From Chlorokybus atmophyticus (Eukaryota > Streptophyta > Chlorokybophyceae > Chlorokybales > Chlorokybaceae): a stretch of DNA of 64,000 bases. The notes under the pieces are model-generated. The model was not told the origin of the DNA. It saw nothing but the letters and a program-made list of their open reading frames with translations, and searched no databases. Location: assembly GCA_009103225.1 (NCBI GenBank), contig RHPI01000385.1:259309-323308 (forward strand), written 5' to 3'. Below are positions 11,174-28,071 of this stretch, in pieces. A program made the translations under genes and the position numbers. How positions within the stretch are numbered: the stretch's first letter is position 1; every line of letters starts with the position of its first letter.

Positions 11174-12721
11174 ATGTCGACCGCAATCTCAAGCTTTGGT
11201 GGCACTTGCACAGCTGTGCGGGTCCCGCACTTGGACAGACGAGCTGCAGTTTCACCTGAGTTTCAGCGTTTGCAATCAGCACCGCCACTTCAAAGCAAAG
11301 CGCATACGCTGCGTCCTCGCGCAGCTGTGGCAGAACCAGTTGCAGTATCCACATCTGACACTGCTTCCCCATCAGCGCAACCTGCAGCGAAAGCCTCAAC
11401 AAGGTTGAGGAAGCAGCGAAGTAGTAGTAGTGCAGACTCAGCGACTGCTGCTGAGGCTGAAGGGAAGGCAGCTTCAGCCACAGCAACAAAGTCCCAAAAG
11501 AGTGGAGCGTCGAGTAAGGCGGGTAAGACTGCGACGACAACCAGGACGAGAAAGCCGGCCAAGAAGAAAGAAGAGGCTGCTGCTGAGGACTTTCTTGCTG
11601 GCCAGGACAAGGCAAGGCTGCGTCGGCTGCTGCGCAAAGGCATCGATCCACCTACAAGTGCAGCAGCGAATGCAGTGCAGAGCAGTAGTGAAACACTGAG
11701 TGAGGAAGGTTCGCAGGCAACAGCAGCAGTTGCTGAGCCTGTGGAGGCTTCCTCCACAGCAGCAGCCGCACCTTCTCCTGAGGCTCTTCAGAAGGAGGTG
11801 AAGCGGGTAAACTATGGCGAGTTGGGCAGCGGCGAGTTGCATTGGTACATTCTCGAAGTCATGATAGGCAAAGAGAACACATGTCTGAAGTCGATCAACC
11901 TTGCATTGGCGAGGGCCGATCGGCAGCTTCGCGAGAAGGTTGAGCGGGTGTTCATTCCCAATGCCCAGTCAACGCAGCTCACCAAGAGCGGTGCCCGGTC
12001 GACGCGAAAGTTTATGGTGTTGCCCGGATCGCTGCTGGTCCAGTGTTACATGGACAATGACGTTCACGGGTTTCTCAGTTCCATGGAGAACGTCAAGACT
12101 TTCATGGGCATTCCAAGTAAGGTCGGGAGGTAAGCAACGTCACATTTTGTCTGCTGGCGCATGTGTATGTCTTGCACTGTCATGGCAACAGCGTCGTTAG
12201 TGCAATTGATAGTCCTAACAGGTGTCAAACAACCAGCAAATCTGCTGGCACACGTTTAATAAGTGCCCACTGGTATGCCTGCTGGCAGCCAGCATCAGCT
12301 TGACTGTGGTTTGGTTCCTGCAGGATGAAAGTCATTCTGCCCAAGCCATTAGAGCAAAGCGAGTACGAAGGTGTACTTGAAGAGATACGTATTGCAGAGG
12401 AGGTTCCAGCAACGGCTTCTTTTCCATTTGCTGCCGGCAACATCATCACTGTCATGGACGGCCCATTCAAGGCGTTCAGTGGACAAGTCATAGAAGTTTT
12501 TCCTGAAACCGACAAGGTACGTGCTGTCATGCATGAGCAGCAAGCATGTATTGGCACATGCTATCACCTTTGTGTCGCTCAGCTTTGCTACCATCAGCCC
12601 GTGTTTGGCTTCTCATCAACTTCAGGACGTCTTTTTATGGCAGGTCAAGGCGATATTGAGCATTTTTGGCCGCGACACCTCAGTAGAGCTTAACATAGAT
12701 CAGATTGAGTCGGCAGAGTAG
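11174..12721 (+). CDS. NusG-type transcription elongation factor, probably plastid-targeted
   Basis: NusG/Spt5-like factor that binds RNA polymerase through its NGN domain; land plants have a plastid homologue. Exons: 11174-12129, 12324-12516, 12644-12721, giving 408 aa. The first ~210 residues are Ser/Ala/Lys-rich low complexity with a likely transit peptide (start MSTAISSFGG). The NGN domain follows at ~240-340 (LHWYILEVMIGKENTCLKSI, ERVFIPNAQ, PGSLLVQCYMD). The KOW region is at ~345-405 (FAAGNIITVMDGPFKAFSG, then VKAILSIFGRDTSVELNIDQ), which is the typical bacterial NusG C-terminus. The start is the only ATG in frame ahead of the transit-like segment. An ATG-less open stretch upstream (11066-11173) is taken as 5' UTR or intron. 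Plastid location is inferred from the bacterial-type NusG and the long N-terminal extension. Confidence 0.88.
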
Positions 12722-13493
12722 GCTTAGCCCCATATGCGTCCTTAAAACTGCAATGCATAGCAGCATCTGCACTCCAGCTTGTAGGCGCATTGACTAGCTG
12801 AAGCCAGGCCTGCGGGGTAGTCAGATGTACATCAGTTGTTGGGTACATGTGGTTTGTTGCACGGTCGCATACACTGCAGAACACTACTACGTCATGGAGA
12901 CCTCCTCATTGACGGAATCGGCATTAGCCATGCCTCGCATGCAGTAAGGGCACAATAGGTAGGTGGTCTGGACATACTGAGACTTGCCATTGACACACTG
13001 GTCCTATGTCTGAGCACTGGCTATGGATGCTACCTAGACGCAGGCAGTTGATGCTGCTATGCGCTAGGCCTTCATTGCCACATCCATGTCAAGTGCTGCT
13101 GACAAGTTGGCTGTGACCATCACAGCATGGCATGACCGAATATCAGCACTGGTTGTGCTACCTTGCCATGAACCACTGTTGAGCAAGTCGTAAATCACAA
13201 AAACTGAAGGCACCAGTGACAACTTTGCACAGTCCATGACACGCTGCACCATGTGTGCTGCGAGCTCATAGCAAACTGCATGTGACACAACAGCAATTGC
13301 ACGGCACTGCACAATTGAAGTTGAACTGTCCATATTATGACTACAAGAAGGAACCAGCTAAAGACATCTACCAATCAGCTGCAAAGCAGCAACTAACCCT
13401 AACCATACGTCAATGCAGATGCTACCATGCTGCATACACTAGTCATACATGTGTCCAAAGGTTTCAGGTCGGTCACAACAAGGCAAGTGGCGA
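12722..13493. other. Intergenic region between convergent NusG and membrane-protein genes
   Basis: The two genes end facing each other, so this region must hold both 3' UTRs and polyadenylation sites. No further gene, RNA or repeat was found. A single telomere-like unit (AACCCTAACC) occurs near 13394. Confidence 0.5.
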
Positions 13494-16259
13494 TCAGAGG
13501 GAAGGCTCAAGCGGGTGAACAGCATTGTCCCTGCGTAATGGTAGGTTTATTGACTTGGAACGGGACAAACCTTCTAATGGAGATGCAGCCTCATCCCCAC
13601 TGTCCTTGTCATTGTCTTGCGGTATGCGTGCAAGCAACTTTATGGGCGTCGACTGCAAACGTGACAGCGCACTGTGCACACGACGATGCACAGACTGTTT
13701 CCGGCGATCATACGCCAGGCCGTACGACAACCGGTGGCGATTGGCGGTGGCCAACAGCGTGAGAGCACCATTCAATACCGCCTTCAACCCACGCCAGAGT
13801 TTGGAAAACAGCTCTTTCCAGAGAGTTGAGACCTCAGCATAGAGCAATGGCAACCCCGCCGACCTTGAGTGCACCGCTCGTGCTGTAGCAACACCTGATG
13901 TGACGGAACGGCGCAAGGGTGTAATGAACACGCGAACTTGCTGCACAACTTCCCACAAAGTGCTTCCCGCAAATTCCAAAAACTCCCACGAGGCAGCCAA
14001 TAAGCCCCACAGGATCTCCGCCAGGGTGCGGAAAGGCCAGAAGAGCGCCAGCAAGCAGTCCGTTGCAACGCTTGCCAAGAAGGAAAGAACAGAGAACACA
14101 AAACCCAGCAACTCCCGGATGGGAGTGAGGACTGTTGTGATGATATCCAGTAATGGTGCACATGTAGCACCCACTGTTGAAACTAGTGCCATCCAGGCCT
14201 GCCTCAGTGGTGCAATGGCTGATGTGGATAGCGCCAACATGCGTTGCATCAGAGGAGACTTGGACATGAGGAAAGCCACCAGCACGGACAGACGGAGCGA
14301 AGCATGGGTCTCACACCAGTCGGCGATTGTGATGAAAACTGGGCCAAATACACGGTGCAGCGCTGCCCGAGCGTATGGGACGTGTTTGTACCTGCACCCC
14401 CAGCAAGAGGCACGTCAACATTTTGCAAGTATCATGACACTGTCCATTGATCTCAGCAATGACATGTGTGTGCAAAGTGAGTGGGCACTGGATTCCCTTG
14501 CAGCACTTACAGGTCGTAGAAACCACAAGCAAATGAGAAGAGGGACAAAGCGATCCACAAGTAGGCCGTCACTGTCCGCAGCCATGGTCGATAATAGACT
14601 CCAAACGAAGGTAGTACCACAGCCCTGCATGCGCATGAGCAAGAATGTTTCAGATCATTATGAACCTGTGTCATGGCAGCAACACAACTGCAAATGGCAA
14701 AGAGAGAGAAAGTTGCTCTACGGTACCATGTGGGCAAGCCAGTTTCATAAAGCTTCAGCAGATGGTGGTCACTGGCCACGACCTTGCGCAAAGCATCAGG
14801 GAAGAGAGGATCCCAAAAAGTCAGAACCACCGTTTTGTCACGATATTCTGCAGCTGTGGCTGTCCAGGCTGAAGGGGAGGGCCAGTCATCACCATCTGTG
14901 CCGCTGTCATTGCCTGCCTCATGCCAACTAGCTGCCTCTGGCATACTCGCTGAGCGACATCGCAGGATTGTTTTTCGACAATCTGGGGAAGATGTGGGCG
15001 AAGTAACCTCGTACTGCGGCAGGCGATAGGCTGCTGGCAACGCTTGCGGTGGAGCATAATAGGCGAAGGCAGCCCATGCGGTTGAAAACTCTCTCTTCAC
15101 CAATTGCTTCACCTGATCGCCATCATTGTCAGCAGCTGCTTCAATTTTCAAAGAGGCTGTCAACCATACCTGATGACCAACCTCAAGCAAGCAAGCTCGG
15201 CAGAAGACATTGGAGAAAGAAGCACATGATCTAGTAGGCATACCTCAAGCACAAGTCGGCCCGGAGTACATAGCGGGTTGCTGTACTGAAGACCTACCAC
15301 TGACGCCCAATCAAGCTCAAAAGCCAAACAACCGCTATATGCCCGGTCCAGGTGGGCACGTCGGGCTGAGCGTCGGGCACCAAACCCAGTGTCTGACTCA
15401 GTCCCCGCAAAAGGCGAGCTGCGATGTTGGCTCTGGAGGCACAGATTACATGTGATGAGGTCTGATGACGTACATATGCAACAGCAGGGGAAGCAGCCAA
15501 GTTCTCACCACTGTACGCAGCCATAGGTTGCGAACGCGAGCAGCTCGCCTGCTCTTGTCTGATGGAACAGTGCGGTCCACAAATAGCACTAAGCGCTTGT
15601 TGTCTATCATAAACAATGACAAGCTATGATGAAGTCGGCACGCCCACATTCTGCATGGCCAACGCACACATTGGCAAGGAAGGGAGAGCTAGCACAGCAC
15701 GTTGCTACAGTGAGCAGCATGCAAGAACACTACAGCAGCGGGTACACTGCTACAATGTCTGCACACACATTGCAGATATCGTGACACTGCCCTGGCATGC
15801 TGCGACATGCAAAACCACTGGACACTGCAGGTTGTCAAGGGACTTGCAACAACGTTGTGTAGCGACCCTGGTCTTGAACAGACACGCTGAACAGACACGC
15901 TGGCCCGCAACTGCCAGCGGCACCGAGATTTCAGCTGTGCTCCATGTAACGCAATTTGCGCTTGCCAAAGAGCCATAGCCAGCTTCAACGACACTGGATG
16001 CAAATTTGACAAGAAACCTTGGCAACTGGAAAGCGTGCCACTGAAGCTTAACTGCACAAGGTGATTGAGGGTAACGTCATGTATAACAACACGGTTTCTG
16101 GCCTGACTTGACACAAGTAGGGCATGCAGGCCCTTACCCAATCTGCAAGGTGTTAACTGGGAACGCGTCTACACAGCTAGTTGAAGCAGAATCTGTTGCG
16201 CTGCAATGACTGCTGTGCGCAGCAGGAGGAGGCGAGGTTTCTCTCGAATGAGGCGCCAT
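13494..16259 (-). CDS. Uncharacterised polytopic membrane protein
   Basis: I do not recognise this family. Well-supported minus-strand exons: 15509-15650, 15244-15432, 14511-15169, 13494-14391 (stop at 13494), with matching phases; 14511-15169 may hide one small intron. The N-terminal part is soluble-looking (MIDNKRLVLFVDRT; LDRAYSGCLAFELDWASVVG; VKREFSTAWAAFAYYAPP). A hydrophobic segment follows (TFSLFAICSCVAAM), then several helices in the last exon (TVTAYLWIALSLFSF; VFGPVFITIADW; ELLGFVFSVLSFLASV; ALFWPFRTLAEILWGLLA). The C-terminal ~90 residues are basic and Ser-rich, so probably cytosolic. The likely first exon is 16138-16259 (Met, Ser/Pro-rich), but the link from there to 15650 is unresolved. 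An open frame near 15900-16055 (FLVKFASSVVEAGYGSLASA) probably belongs to the gene. It diverges from SPT20 with a 664 bp gap. Confidence 0.6.
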
Positions 16260-16923
16260 GTCGCGCAGCAGCGATTAGACTAGATCTAAAGCATAAGTTA
16301 ACGCTGGCTATCAAAGTCTACTAAGAGCTTGCACCCAACAACCAACGGAATAGCTGTAGGTCGCCGCCTCCTGCGCCTCTTCCAGGGCGCGTCCGCAGCT
16401 GCAAGCGGTGCGGACCGCCCCATGCACATGGCGACGGAGCAGCCTCACACCCTCGCAGATGGAGGAGCCGCCCTCCGCCGCCTGAGCCTCGTCCTCCTGG
16501 TTCCCAACGCCAAGCCTACCAAACCCTAATTCTAATCCATGCCTTAACCTTTACCTTAATGCGCTCTAAACTCCAACACTGCACTGTATTCTTAATCCAA
16601 GACGTTCAGAGGTTAAGGTTCTTAACGTTAAATGAACCTCTTAACTTGGCCAGTGAACGGCGGGGTTGTTGAGGGTGTCGACGGCGGGGTGGATGGCAGA
16701 GGCGGCGGTTGATTTGTGCTGCTGCTCGCACTGCTGCTGCTAGTACTGCTGCGGGTAATGGTGGTATTGCTGGTGCCTTGCCGAGACACGAAGGAGGCTG
16801 TCAGCTGCAGCGCAGTGGTGCGTGGCATGGCTGTGCTAGCCAGCAGCAGCTCAGTGGCAGCACGTTGTGTGCTTGGGTATTGCTTGCTCCTGCTGTTTCC
16901 ACCTGCTTTGGTCTGTACAACGG
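16260..16923. promoter_or_regulatory. Divergent upstream region between the membrane-protein and SPT20 genes
   Basis: The region contains the 5' ends of two divergent genes. It includes TAACC/TTAACC-rich sequence at 16520-16650 and GCT/GCA-rich sequence at 16700-16900 that could be 5' UTR of SPT20. Short ORFs here (for example 16329-16529) are Ala/Arg-rich with no recognisable domain, and I do not call them. Confidence 0.35.
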
Positions 16924-19900
16924 ATGGGGCCGCATGCTGGTGGCGGTGGTGGCCAGCAGCAGGCTGCGGCTGCAGCCTCAGCTGCTGCCAACAGCAGCAG
17001 GCTGGACGGGAGAGAGCCGCCTTGCGAGTCACCCTCTGCCGCAGCTGCCACTCCGGCAGGAGGTCAAGGCGTAGTGAAGACGCCCAAGCGGAAGCGGCCT
17101 TCCTGTAGCACCCCGCACAGCGCCAAGGAAAATGCCTCAGTACGCTTACTTATTAGTATTTTTGCTCTTTCGCTGACCTCAGAGTTAAGCCTCACATATC
17201 ACTTTGAATCTAGCAAGCACTTTTGGACGTGCTTGCAAGGGCTCAACTTACAAGGTCCTCAATGTGAAGGTGGTGAACATGCAAATCCAATTGTAATCTG
17301 TTAATTTGGCAGGGTCGGTCATGGCTCACAACACTCCTGCGCCACAAACGAGCTCACTTGCACTGCTCCGATCGCCGCTTTCGTCCAGGTTGGCACGGGG
17401 GGGATGTGTGTTGCAAACTTGCATCACAGGCTTGTCCCTAAACCTTTCAATGAAGCATGGCATGCTGTTTTGCAGGCACGTTCACAATGGATGCAGCTCC
17501 AGAGATTACACCTTCGCTTGTACTCAACCTATTCCCGCACGGCTTCACACTGTGTCCATACCAACCCAATGTACGCATCGCACCAACCAGCCTCCATTTT
17601 CGTAGCACTGTCTTGGCAATCACTGACCGCCAACAATGTTTCCAGTTTGTCCCTGTTGACGCACTAGTGGCAGCTTCTGCACCTCATCCGTACGACCGTT
17701 CCAGCTTCAACCTTCTTAAGGTCCTGTTTGCATGGGATAGTTGCTGGGTTTCTTGTCACTTTGGGACGCAGCTCTGTGCATGCTGATACAGCCATATGAA
17801 AGCAGGCCATAGACAATGACTGGCTACCAGCCGACTTGCTGGATGACATCCCAGGGCTGCGTTACATTGACGGATGCGTTGTGCTGGAGTTGCGTGATTA
17901 CCGATCCATTGTGCCTACAGCTTCAGCTTCCACGACCCCAGTGGACTCAGTTGAAGACCCTTGGGGTTCCAAGCGCTCAGCAACGCCCGTTGTGCACCGC
18001 TTGCTGCTGCGGCCGTCCATGGCGTCCATCGTGGCAGATCTTGATATGCTCGCCCCGCCAGACATGTCCTATGAAGACCGTCTTGTGAGCGCATTCTTTG
18101 TTGCTGATGATTTGTGTGCTTACCATGCCCTGACTGCTGTTGGCACTCAATAAACACTCCCTCGTGATAGAAAGCGGAGGCTCTCATGATCAAGGCTGTA
18201 CAGCAACCATTATGCCTCGATGCATCACCGGAAGTTGCCCGCATTGCTGCAAGCGCACACTATAACAAGGTATGGCTCTTTCTTGCTTTTATTGTTCTCA
18301 AGTGATGTTCAGCAGCACGCTCTATGTGCTGATGTTGTTGTGCTGCAGAACAAGTTGAATCATGGGATTAGGCAGTTGCGACGGTTTGCTTCAGCGCAAG
18401 TCCATCCTGCTGTGCGCACGCCATCCCTGCCACAGCAGCCTCTCCCACCCCCGCAAGCTCCGTCACCGGTTGCTCCAAACCTGCCACCTCCCACTATGGA
18501 CGTAGCATCATCACCAGGACCTGGTGACGATACACTGGGCAGGTGCGTATTGTGTGGCTTGCTTTGTCTTGCAAGTCTTGAAGTTTGGGTGGCTTGTTAT
18601 AAGGGTAAGCTTGGCCACTCTCCGTAGATGTGGGACGCCTGCGTCTTCTACGCTGCTGGCATCCACACTGATGCCTCCACCACCTCCGTGCGCACCTCGC
18701 ACGCCCGCAAGCCCAATCACTGCACCCGCAGACAACACCATGCCATTGGACTTGGCTGCAGAGTCCTCTATGGTTGGTGCTGATCCCGATGAGGAGCTAG
18801 CAATGATATGCGACTTCTTCGATTTTGATGCGCCTAGCCCGTCCACGAATGCCCATGTAGATCATTACTTGCAAGCGGCTGTACCAGCATCGCCGTCAAT
18901 TGTGGCTGACAAACAGGGTCACTCAATGCCAAAGGCAGCAAGCACGCCACAACTGCAGCCACTGGTAAAGTCCTGCACGCCACAACTGAGGCATGCTGCA
19001 TGCCTTGGAGTCGTAAAACAACCTTCTTGTTTGCATCTCAGACTCCTTCACTGGTACTTCCTGCCTCACCACTTCCTCCACCAGCGTCTCCATCCATTCA
19101 GCCTCCATCTCCTGCACTCCCTGGCCCGCTCTCGCCACCACCATCACTGCCAAGCCACCTTGTACAGCCCCGATTCCCGCAGCAGCCCTGGCGCCCCGCC
19201 ATGCATCCTCAGCAGTCTGCTCAGCAAATTCAGCAGCAGGCCCCACAAGTGCAACCCACTACAGCACAGCAGCTGCTGCATCAGGTGCATTGCATTGTCC
19301 GCGTGGTTGCTAGCGAAGAAAACAGAGTCTTACAGGTGTCTGTTTTGCAGAGGCAGCAGCAGTTGCTGCTGCAACACCAGGGGTCTGGACCTCTGTCTCC
19401 ATCACTGCCTGGTTCTCCATCCACTCGCAAGCAACAGCAGCCAAAACCCAAAGCACCCATACCGCTTGCACGCCATCCCTCGGCGTTTCCCCCGGAGGGC
19501 AGTCTGGTGCGTAGTTACAAGCCAGTGTTTCGCTTGTGCATGTCCTGTGCAGTTGATGATGATGTCAGTCGCAGGGTACTCGGTTCTGATAACGTCTGGT
19601 AACATCTGACATCAGTTTGTCAACGTGCAGGCCCTGGCGAGGAGTCTAATGCCTGGGCCCAGGCCAGCCAACCTGTATGAAGAGGATGTCCTGCAACGCT
19701 GCAAGCTCATATCTGACTTGGCAGCAAGGTGTGTTCTGTCAGCGACAGTTGGCAGACCTTGATAGTTCCCAACGTGCTTTCACATGTTGCAGTTGGTGGA
19801 TACATGCATACAACATAGTGAGTGTTAATCTGCTGTTTCAGGTATAAGGTGCACGAGCGGAGGGTGTCGCGTCCACTCCCTCCGGTTCGAGCTCAACAGC

Positions 19901-21554
19901 ACACTCCTTCCACTGGCGAGGTGCATGTTGACATCATTGCTATGCTGTTAGCTTGTTTGGACTGCGCTAACCATGCTGTCCGCAGGCTGCGGAAGCCCTG
20001 GCAGACGCTGCGTCTACCGCTGCCAAGCAGAGCAAACCACGTGTTGTACAGTTCCGTGCCCAACAGCCACCCATACCAGGGCGTGGAGGCCCTCGCAGTC
20101 GGGTAGCGCTGTTTGTGCGCGCTCGCCCGCAGGACCCTATCATCGATGTCATTCTGCATGTCAGTGATGGAACAGACAGTGGCGACATTGCTGCTCAGAA
20201 TGGCAACCGAGCGCAGAGACAGTTTCTGCTTCCTGCTTTGCATTCCACAGCAATTGCACATGAGTACGTGTCCCAGTTTATGCGCAGCTGCGAAAAAGAG
20301 GGCATGGATCTGGTGGATGACAGTGCTGCCGCCGAACGTGTTGCCTCAAAGCCTTCTTCGGATACCCTTGACAATCTGCAACCACAGCAGCTACCGCCTG
20401 TTGTGGTAGCAGCCACGCAGCAAGCGCTCGCAGCGCAGCAGGCTCTAAGTATGCAAGCATCAGCCAGGGCAGCAGCGCAGGGGAGCGGACGCACGCCGTC
20501 AGGGCTGATGCCAAACCTAGCCAACATGCCTGGTAGGTTGTGCAGCTGCATTCCATTGTGGATATGCAAGTCATGTGAGTTTGTCTCATCTTCGTGTTGC
20601 CCAGGCGTTAAGCATGTACAGATGCTCACAGCCATCAAAGGCATGCAGCCACCACAGCTTCCGCAGCAGTCACAGCAGCAGCAGCAACAGTTGCAGCGTC
20701 AGACATCATTGCCGGGACAGGTGGGATGTTGGAAGGCCGCAGAGTGCTTCGGTGCTTAGCAATATGTGTTTCGGTCCTCACATGCCAGCGTTGCAGATGC
20801 CCACATCGGCGCAGGCAAAGAAGTTGGCCCAGTCGCAGCCTAGCATGCTGCAACGTGCGCAGACGGCTTTGCCGCAGCCGCAGCCACCGCAAAGGCCGAT
20901 GACTCCGCAGCAACTGGCTACAGCTGCAGCGGGTGCACAGCATGTCGCTGCAGCGGCGACAAAAGCTACGCAACGAAAGGCCGTTGCGGTAGATGCCGCC
21001 GTCCATGCCCCGCAAGTGGCTGCGGCCCTCAGCATGCAACAGCAGTTCCTTCGTGGAGGCACTGCTGCTGGACCTCTCTCGGCCATGCCACGCGCAGCCG
21101 GCTGGCCCATCAACCCACCCAATTTCACTCCTGCACAGGTACACAACATTTTTGCCCGCGTGTGTGTCAATTCAGATGTGTCATATTGCTGCTCAGCGGG
21201 TAGCACAGCAGTTGTGCTGCTTGGGGCGGCTGCAAGGCATGACGATGTTCATCAATTATGCAGGCACAACTGATTGCAGCACGTAATGCCAGCCTACAGC
21301 AGCAACAGCAACAGCAGCAGATGCAGCAGCAGCAACAGCAGGCGCAAGGGTCGCCATCTCTACTGTCACAGCAGTTGAGCATGCAGCCAGGATTGGTGCT
21401 TCCTATCAAAGTCCCGCCGCAACCGCAGCAGCAGAGACCCATCACGACTTCAGCATTCCCCATACCTGCTGGCGTGCGCCCGCCTGCAACTGCACAACCA
21501 TCAAACGCTCCCGCGGGCAGGGGTCGTCCCAACCCGGGTGCACCATCTAGGTAG
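16924..21554 (+). CDS. SPT20: SPT20-like subunit of the SAGA coactivator complex
   Basis: SPT20 is a scaffold subunit of the nuclear histone acetyltransferase complex SAGA. Exons: 16924-17139, 17313-17388, 17476-17720, 17806-18084, 18171-18269, 18349-18542, 18628-18964, 19042-19284, 19351-19506, 19631-19728, 19842-19920, 19986-20532, 20605-20720, 20797-21138, 21264-21554; all phases match and give 1105 aa. The conserved SPT20 SEP-like domain spans ~90-290: LVLNLFPHGFTLCPYQPN, PYDRSSFNLLKAI, LLDDIPGLRYIDGCVVLEL RDYR, HRLLLRPSMASIVADLDML, and VQQPLCLDASPEVARIA. A Pro/Ser/Gln-rich tail of ~800 residues follows, with several poly-Gln runs, including one coded at 21298-21345, as in other SPT20 proteins. 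The start is the first ATG of the open exon. A TGTAA motif at 21620 is a plausible algal polyadenylation signal. Confidence 0.88.
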
Positions 21555-21619
21555 CTATCATTATTCGAAGCTTTGCACTTCTGGTCCAGCAATGGACTGA
21601 ACTATTCCTGCGGCGACCT

Positions 21620-21624
21620 GTAAC
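21620..21624 (+). terminator. Candidate polyadenylation signal (TGTAA) of SPT20
   Basis: TGTAA lies 66 bp after the SPT20 stop. TGTAA is the usual poly(A) signal in many chlorophyte algae. The motif is short and could be chance. Confidence 0.3.
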
Positions 21625-22714
21625 CTCGGTTTATGCTGCGCTGGCCTGTGCTGCTCTTCGGGTGTTGATCTTGGTAGCTATTCACGCAACTCCTAGTCTT
21701 ATGCAGTGCAATTAAACGTTGCAAGCGTAACACTGGTAGCATTGGTCGATGTTCATCGCATAGGTTTCTCATCTGCGGTAGTGTGCCTTCCCTTGTTTGC
21801 ATGCGCTGCACACCTGATTGAAGGCCAGAGTGGTGTTGCCGGGTACTGCATGGTGGTGACTGACGGAAACACTTGCGAGGACATTGCACTGGCAGAGAGC
21901 AGCAGTCATTAGGCGCTTGCCAATGCGGCAGCTGTCGCTCGGCACGTAGTAGCTATGGTTACAGCGAATGCCACATACTTTACAGATTGACTGCCAGTTG
22001 AGCCAGCCCCCGGTCTACATCACTTGTTTGACTATGGCTGCACTGCTGCTGGGCACCAGCTGTATGTTGATCGCTGTTGATGGTACTGTTGCCGTCTCTG
22101 CCTGTTGACCAGCTGCTGGGTTGTGGGTTAGGAGGGGATGTGCAGACACAGTGTTAAGCAAAAATTTGCATAGCGGGTAGGGTGTTGCGTGGGCATGGAG
22201 TGCACTGGTATTGTGTCAGTGCATGTGCATTCCCTTGTGATCCTATGTGCTCGTAGAGTGGCTGGAGTGCTACTGGTCGTGTGCTGTGTGCAACATTCTG
22301 CACAAGGTGAAGAGAAAGTGCTTGTGGATACTGTGAGGCGCTGTTCGCAGTTCTGACTTCCCTTACCGAGTCAACTGGGTGGTTGTTGTCCTGTTTACCA
22401 CAGTATTCATGTGCATGAAATTGTCTGCAGATATAGGGCACATATATTCGCATGTCAGAATCGTCTAACGTGCCTACAGGCTCTTGTATGTATCTAATGA
22501 AGTGCTTAGTTCATGCACGACACGCTATGCCACACATGCAAAAGCACACATGGCAATCCACTGCAGTCCCACACGCACAGCCACCCACCCACCCAGAGCT
22601 TTATTCACCAGAGGGCTTAGCTAGGGGCCTAATGCTTCTAGCTAAGTGCAAGTGTATGGTTTATTCATTACCATTCTGCTGCGCAATTTGCTGAAGTGCA
22701 TGTATACACTGCGT

Positions 22715-22733
22715 GGTTTAGGGTTAGGGTTAG
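22715..22733. repeat. Short interstitial telomere-like repeat
   Basis: The bases read GGTTTAGGGTTAGGGTTAG, i.e. about three plant/algal telomere-like units. Too short to imply a former chromosome end. Confidence 0.6.
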
Positions 22734-23239
22734 AAGCTGCCGGTACAGGCAAACTGCTGGAGACACTCTGCTGGGAATATGTTTAGGTCGCAAGTGATAT
22801 TGTCATATGCCAGGGCAGCATGGTGGCAACGCGTGGCATGCCAAGCGGCGTTGCATTTGTTTGATATCCTAAGCATTGCAAGCACACCTCTCATCAAATG
22901 CCACGCGTCAAGTAAGCACCCACACAAAATTACACGACAAATGGCAAGTTGGATTATTCCGACACAAGGTCAACCCTGCCTTAGACAACTGGTCACTTTA
23001 CTTACTACCCCTAGACTACTTGTCCAACAACTACGCAGCACATGTACAGAGTCAATTGCTACAATTATACAACTACGCAGCGACTCATTACAGCTTCAAC
23101 AGTACAACACTTGCGACAGACAGCCAAGTGCGCACTGTCACACCCTAGCCCTAGCTAGCAACGCTATGCACTCTTCCTTCCATTTGTTACACTGTTGCCC
23201 TGAATCTCTCTCACTCTCTCTCTCACACTCTCACTCTCT

Positions 23240-27018
<3,779 letters not shown>

Positions 27019-28035
27019 TCTGAAGTCAAGAAGTTGTAGGGTTAGTCTGTCTGTAGGCTCTTGACTGCATGCGTGCATGCTTCTTGCTTGCGATGAGGTT
27101 CATGTAAACAGTTACAGCTGACGGTCAGCAGCAACCTTGCATGCATTGGTTGCGCATGTGTGGCACAGCCCATTGAATACATGCATATGCACTGCATGCA
27201 TATGCAGCAGAGGCGGACTCACCTGCCTTGGAAGGAGGAGAGCCAGCCCAGCACAGGAGTTTACCACTGTCAGTGTGAGAAGACTGATTGACGCTGCACG
27301 AGAAGACTTCAACGAACGGTACCAGCCACGGGCTGCCACCCCTACTTTATACCTACCTAGTAGGCTGGTCATGTGACTACAACAACTACAGCAAGGCGGC
27401 ATGCCCCAACTCAACTGCACCGATTGAGGTGCGGAAAGGTTCCTGCCTTCCGTACGTTGTGCCGAGTCGGCAGCTGGACATTCCCATCATGTCTCTTGCT
27501 GTGGGTTGGACATGGGCAATCGTGGCTGATTGCGAGCATCAGACAGGCTTATGAGTGTGATGTGCCTCAAGTGATTGGGTGCTAGTGATGCTCGTGCGTA
27601 CAGATTGGTGACGTGATACTGGTACCAGAGGACACCAGGAGACGTGTCAACAGCTGGAACCGTACGAGGAAGGAAGAACGCACGAACAACATCGGTACAC
27701 CAGGCAATGAGTGATGGGTACTGGTGACGTGATACCCGTGCTAGAGGACAGCACGAGACTCAACCAGGTGACACCATACGAGGAAGTAGAAAGGTGAACA
27801 GTCACACATGAAGGAGAAGTTCTGCTGCACGTGTGACTGTTGGAGAAATGCGGACACAGCAGCAGATGCTCTTTGAGAAGCCGCAGTGCAACCTCCCAAA
27901 AAAAATCTTGCGCCCGTCCTCTTCGCACTCGGTGTATTGGGTTGCTGAGGGTATATGGCCCACACGCGAACCATCCTCTGGAAGAGGATGGTTGAGATGT
28001 TCTTTGTGGGATACCAATGCAGATATCCTTGCAAA

Positions 28036-28071
28036 GCTGACCTTGCATGATTGCAATCATGCAAGGTCAGC
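28036..28071. repeat. Perfect 36 bp palindrome
   Basis: The arm GCTGACCTTGCATGATTG is followed at once by its exact reverse complement, giving an 18 bp stem without loop. Function unknown; such perfect palindromes are often transposon footprints or termini. Confidence 0.85.

Larger units (their letters stand above)
21555..23239. other. Intergenic region between convergent SPT20 and the lyase gene
   Basis: These 1.7 kb hold two 3' ends and no supportable gene. A short TTTAGGG/TTAGGG run sits at 22715-22733, and CT-rich simple sequence at 23205-23240 abuts the lyase stop codon. Short ORFs on both strands are Thr/Ser/His-rich and unstructured. Confidence 0.5.

Noticed and set aside
13900-14931. 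A 343-codon plus-strand ORF
   Set aside because: Antisense to the well-supported exons of the minus-strand membrane-protein gene; its composition is irregular and it has no domain.
22715-22733. Chromosome fusion point or internal telomere
   Set aside because: Only about three units of a telomere-like repeat, with single units elsewhere in the window; too short to support a fusion.
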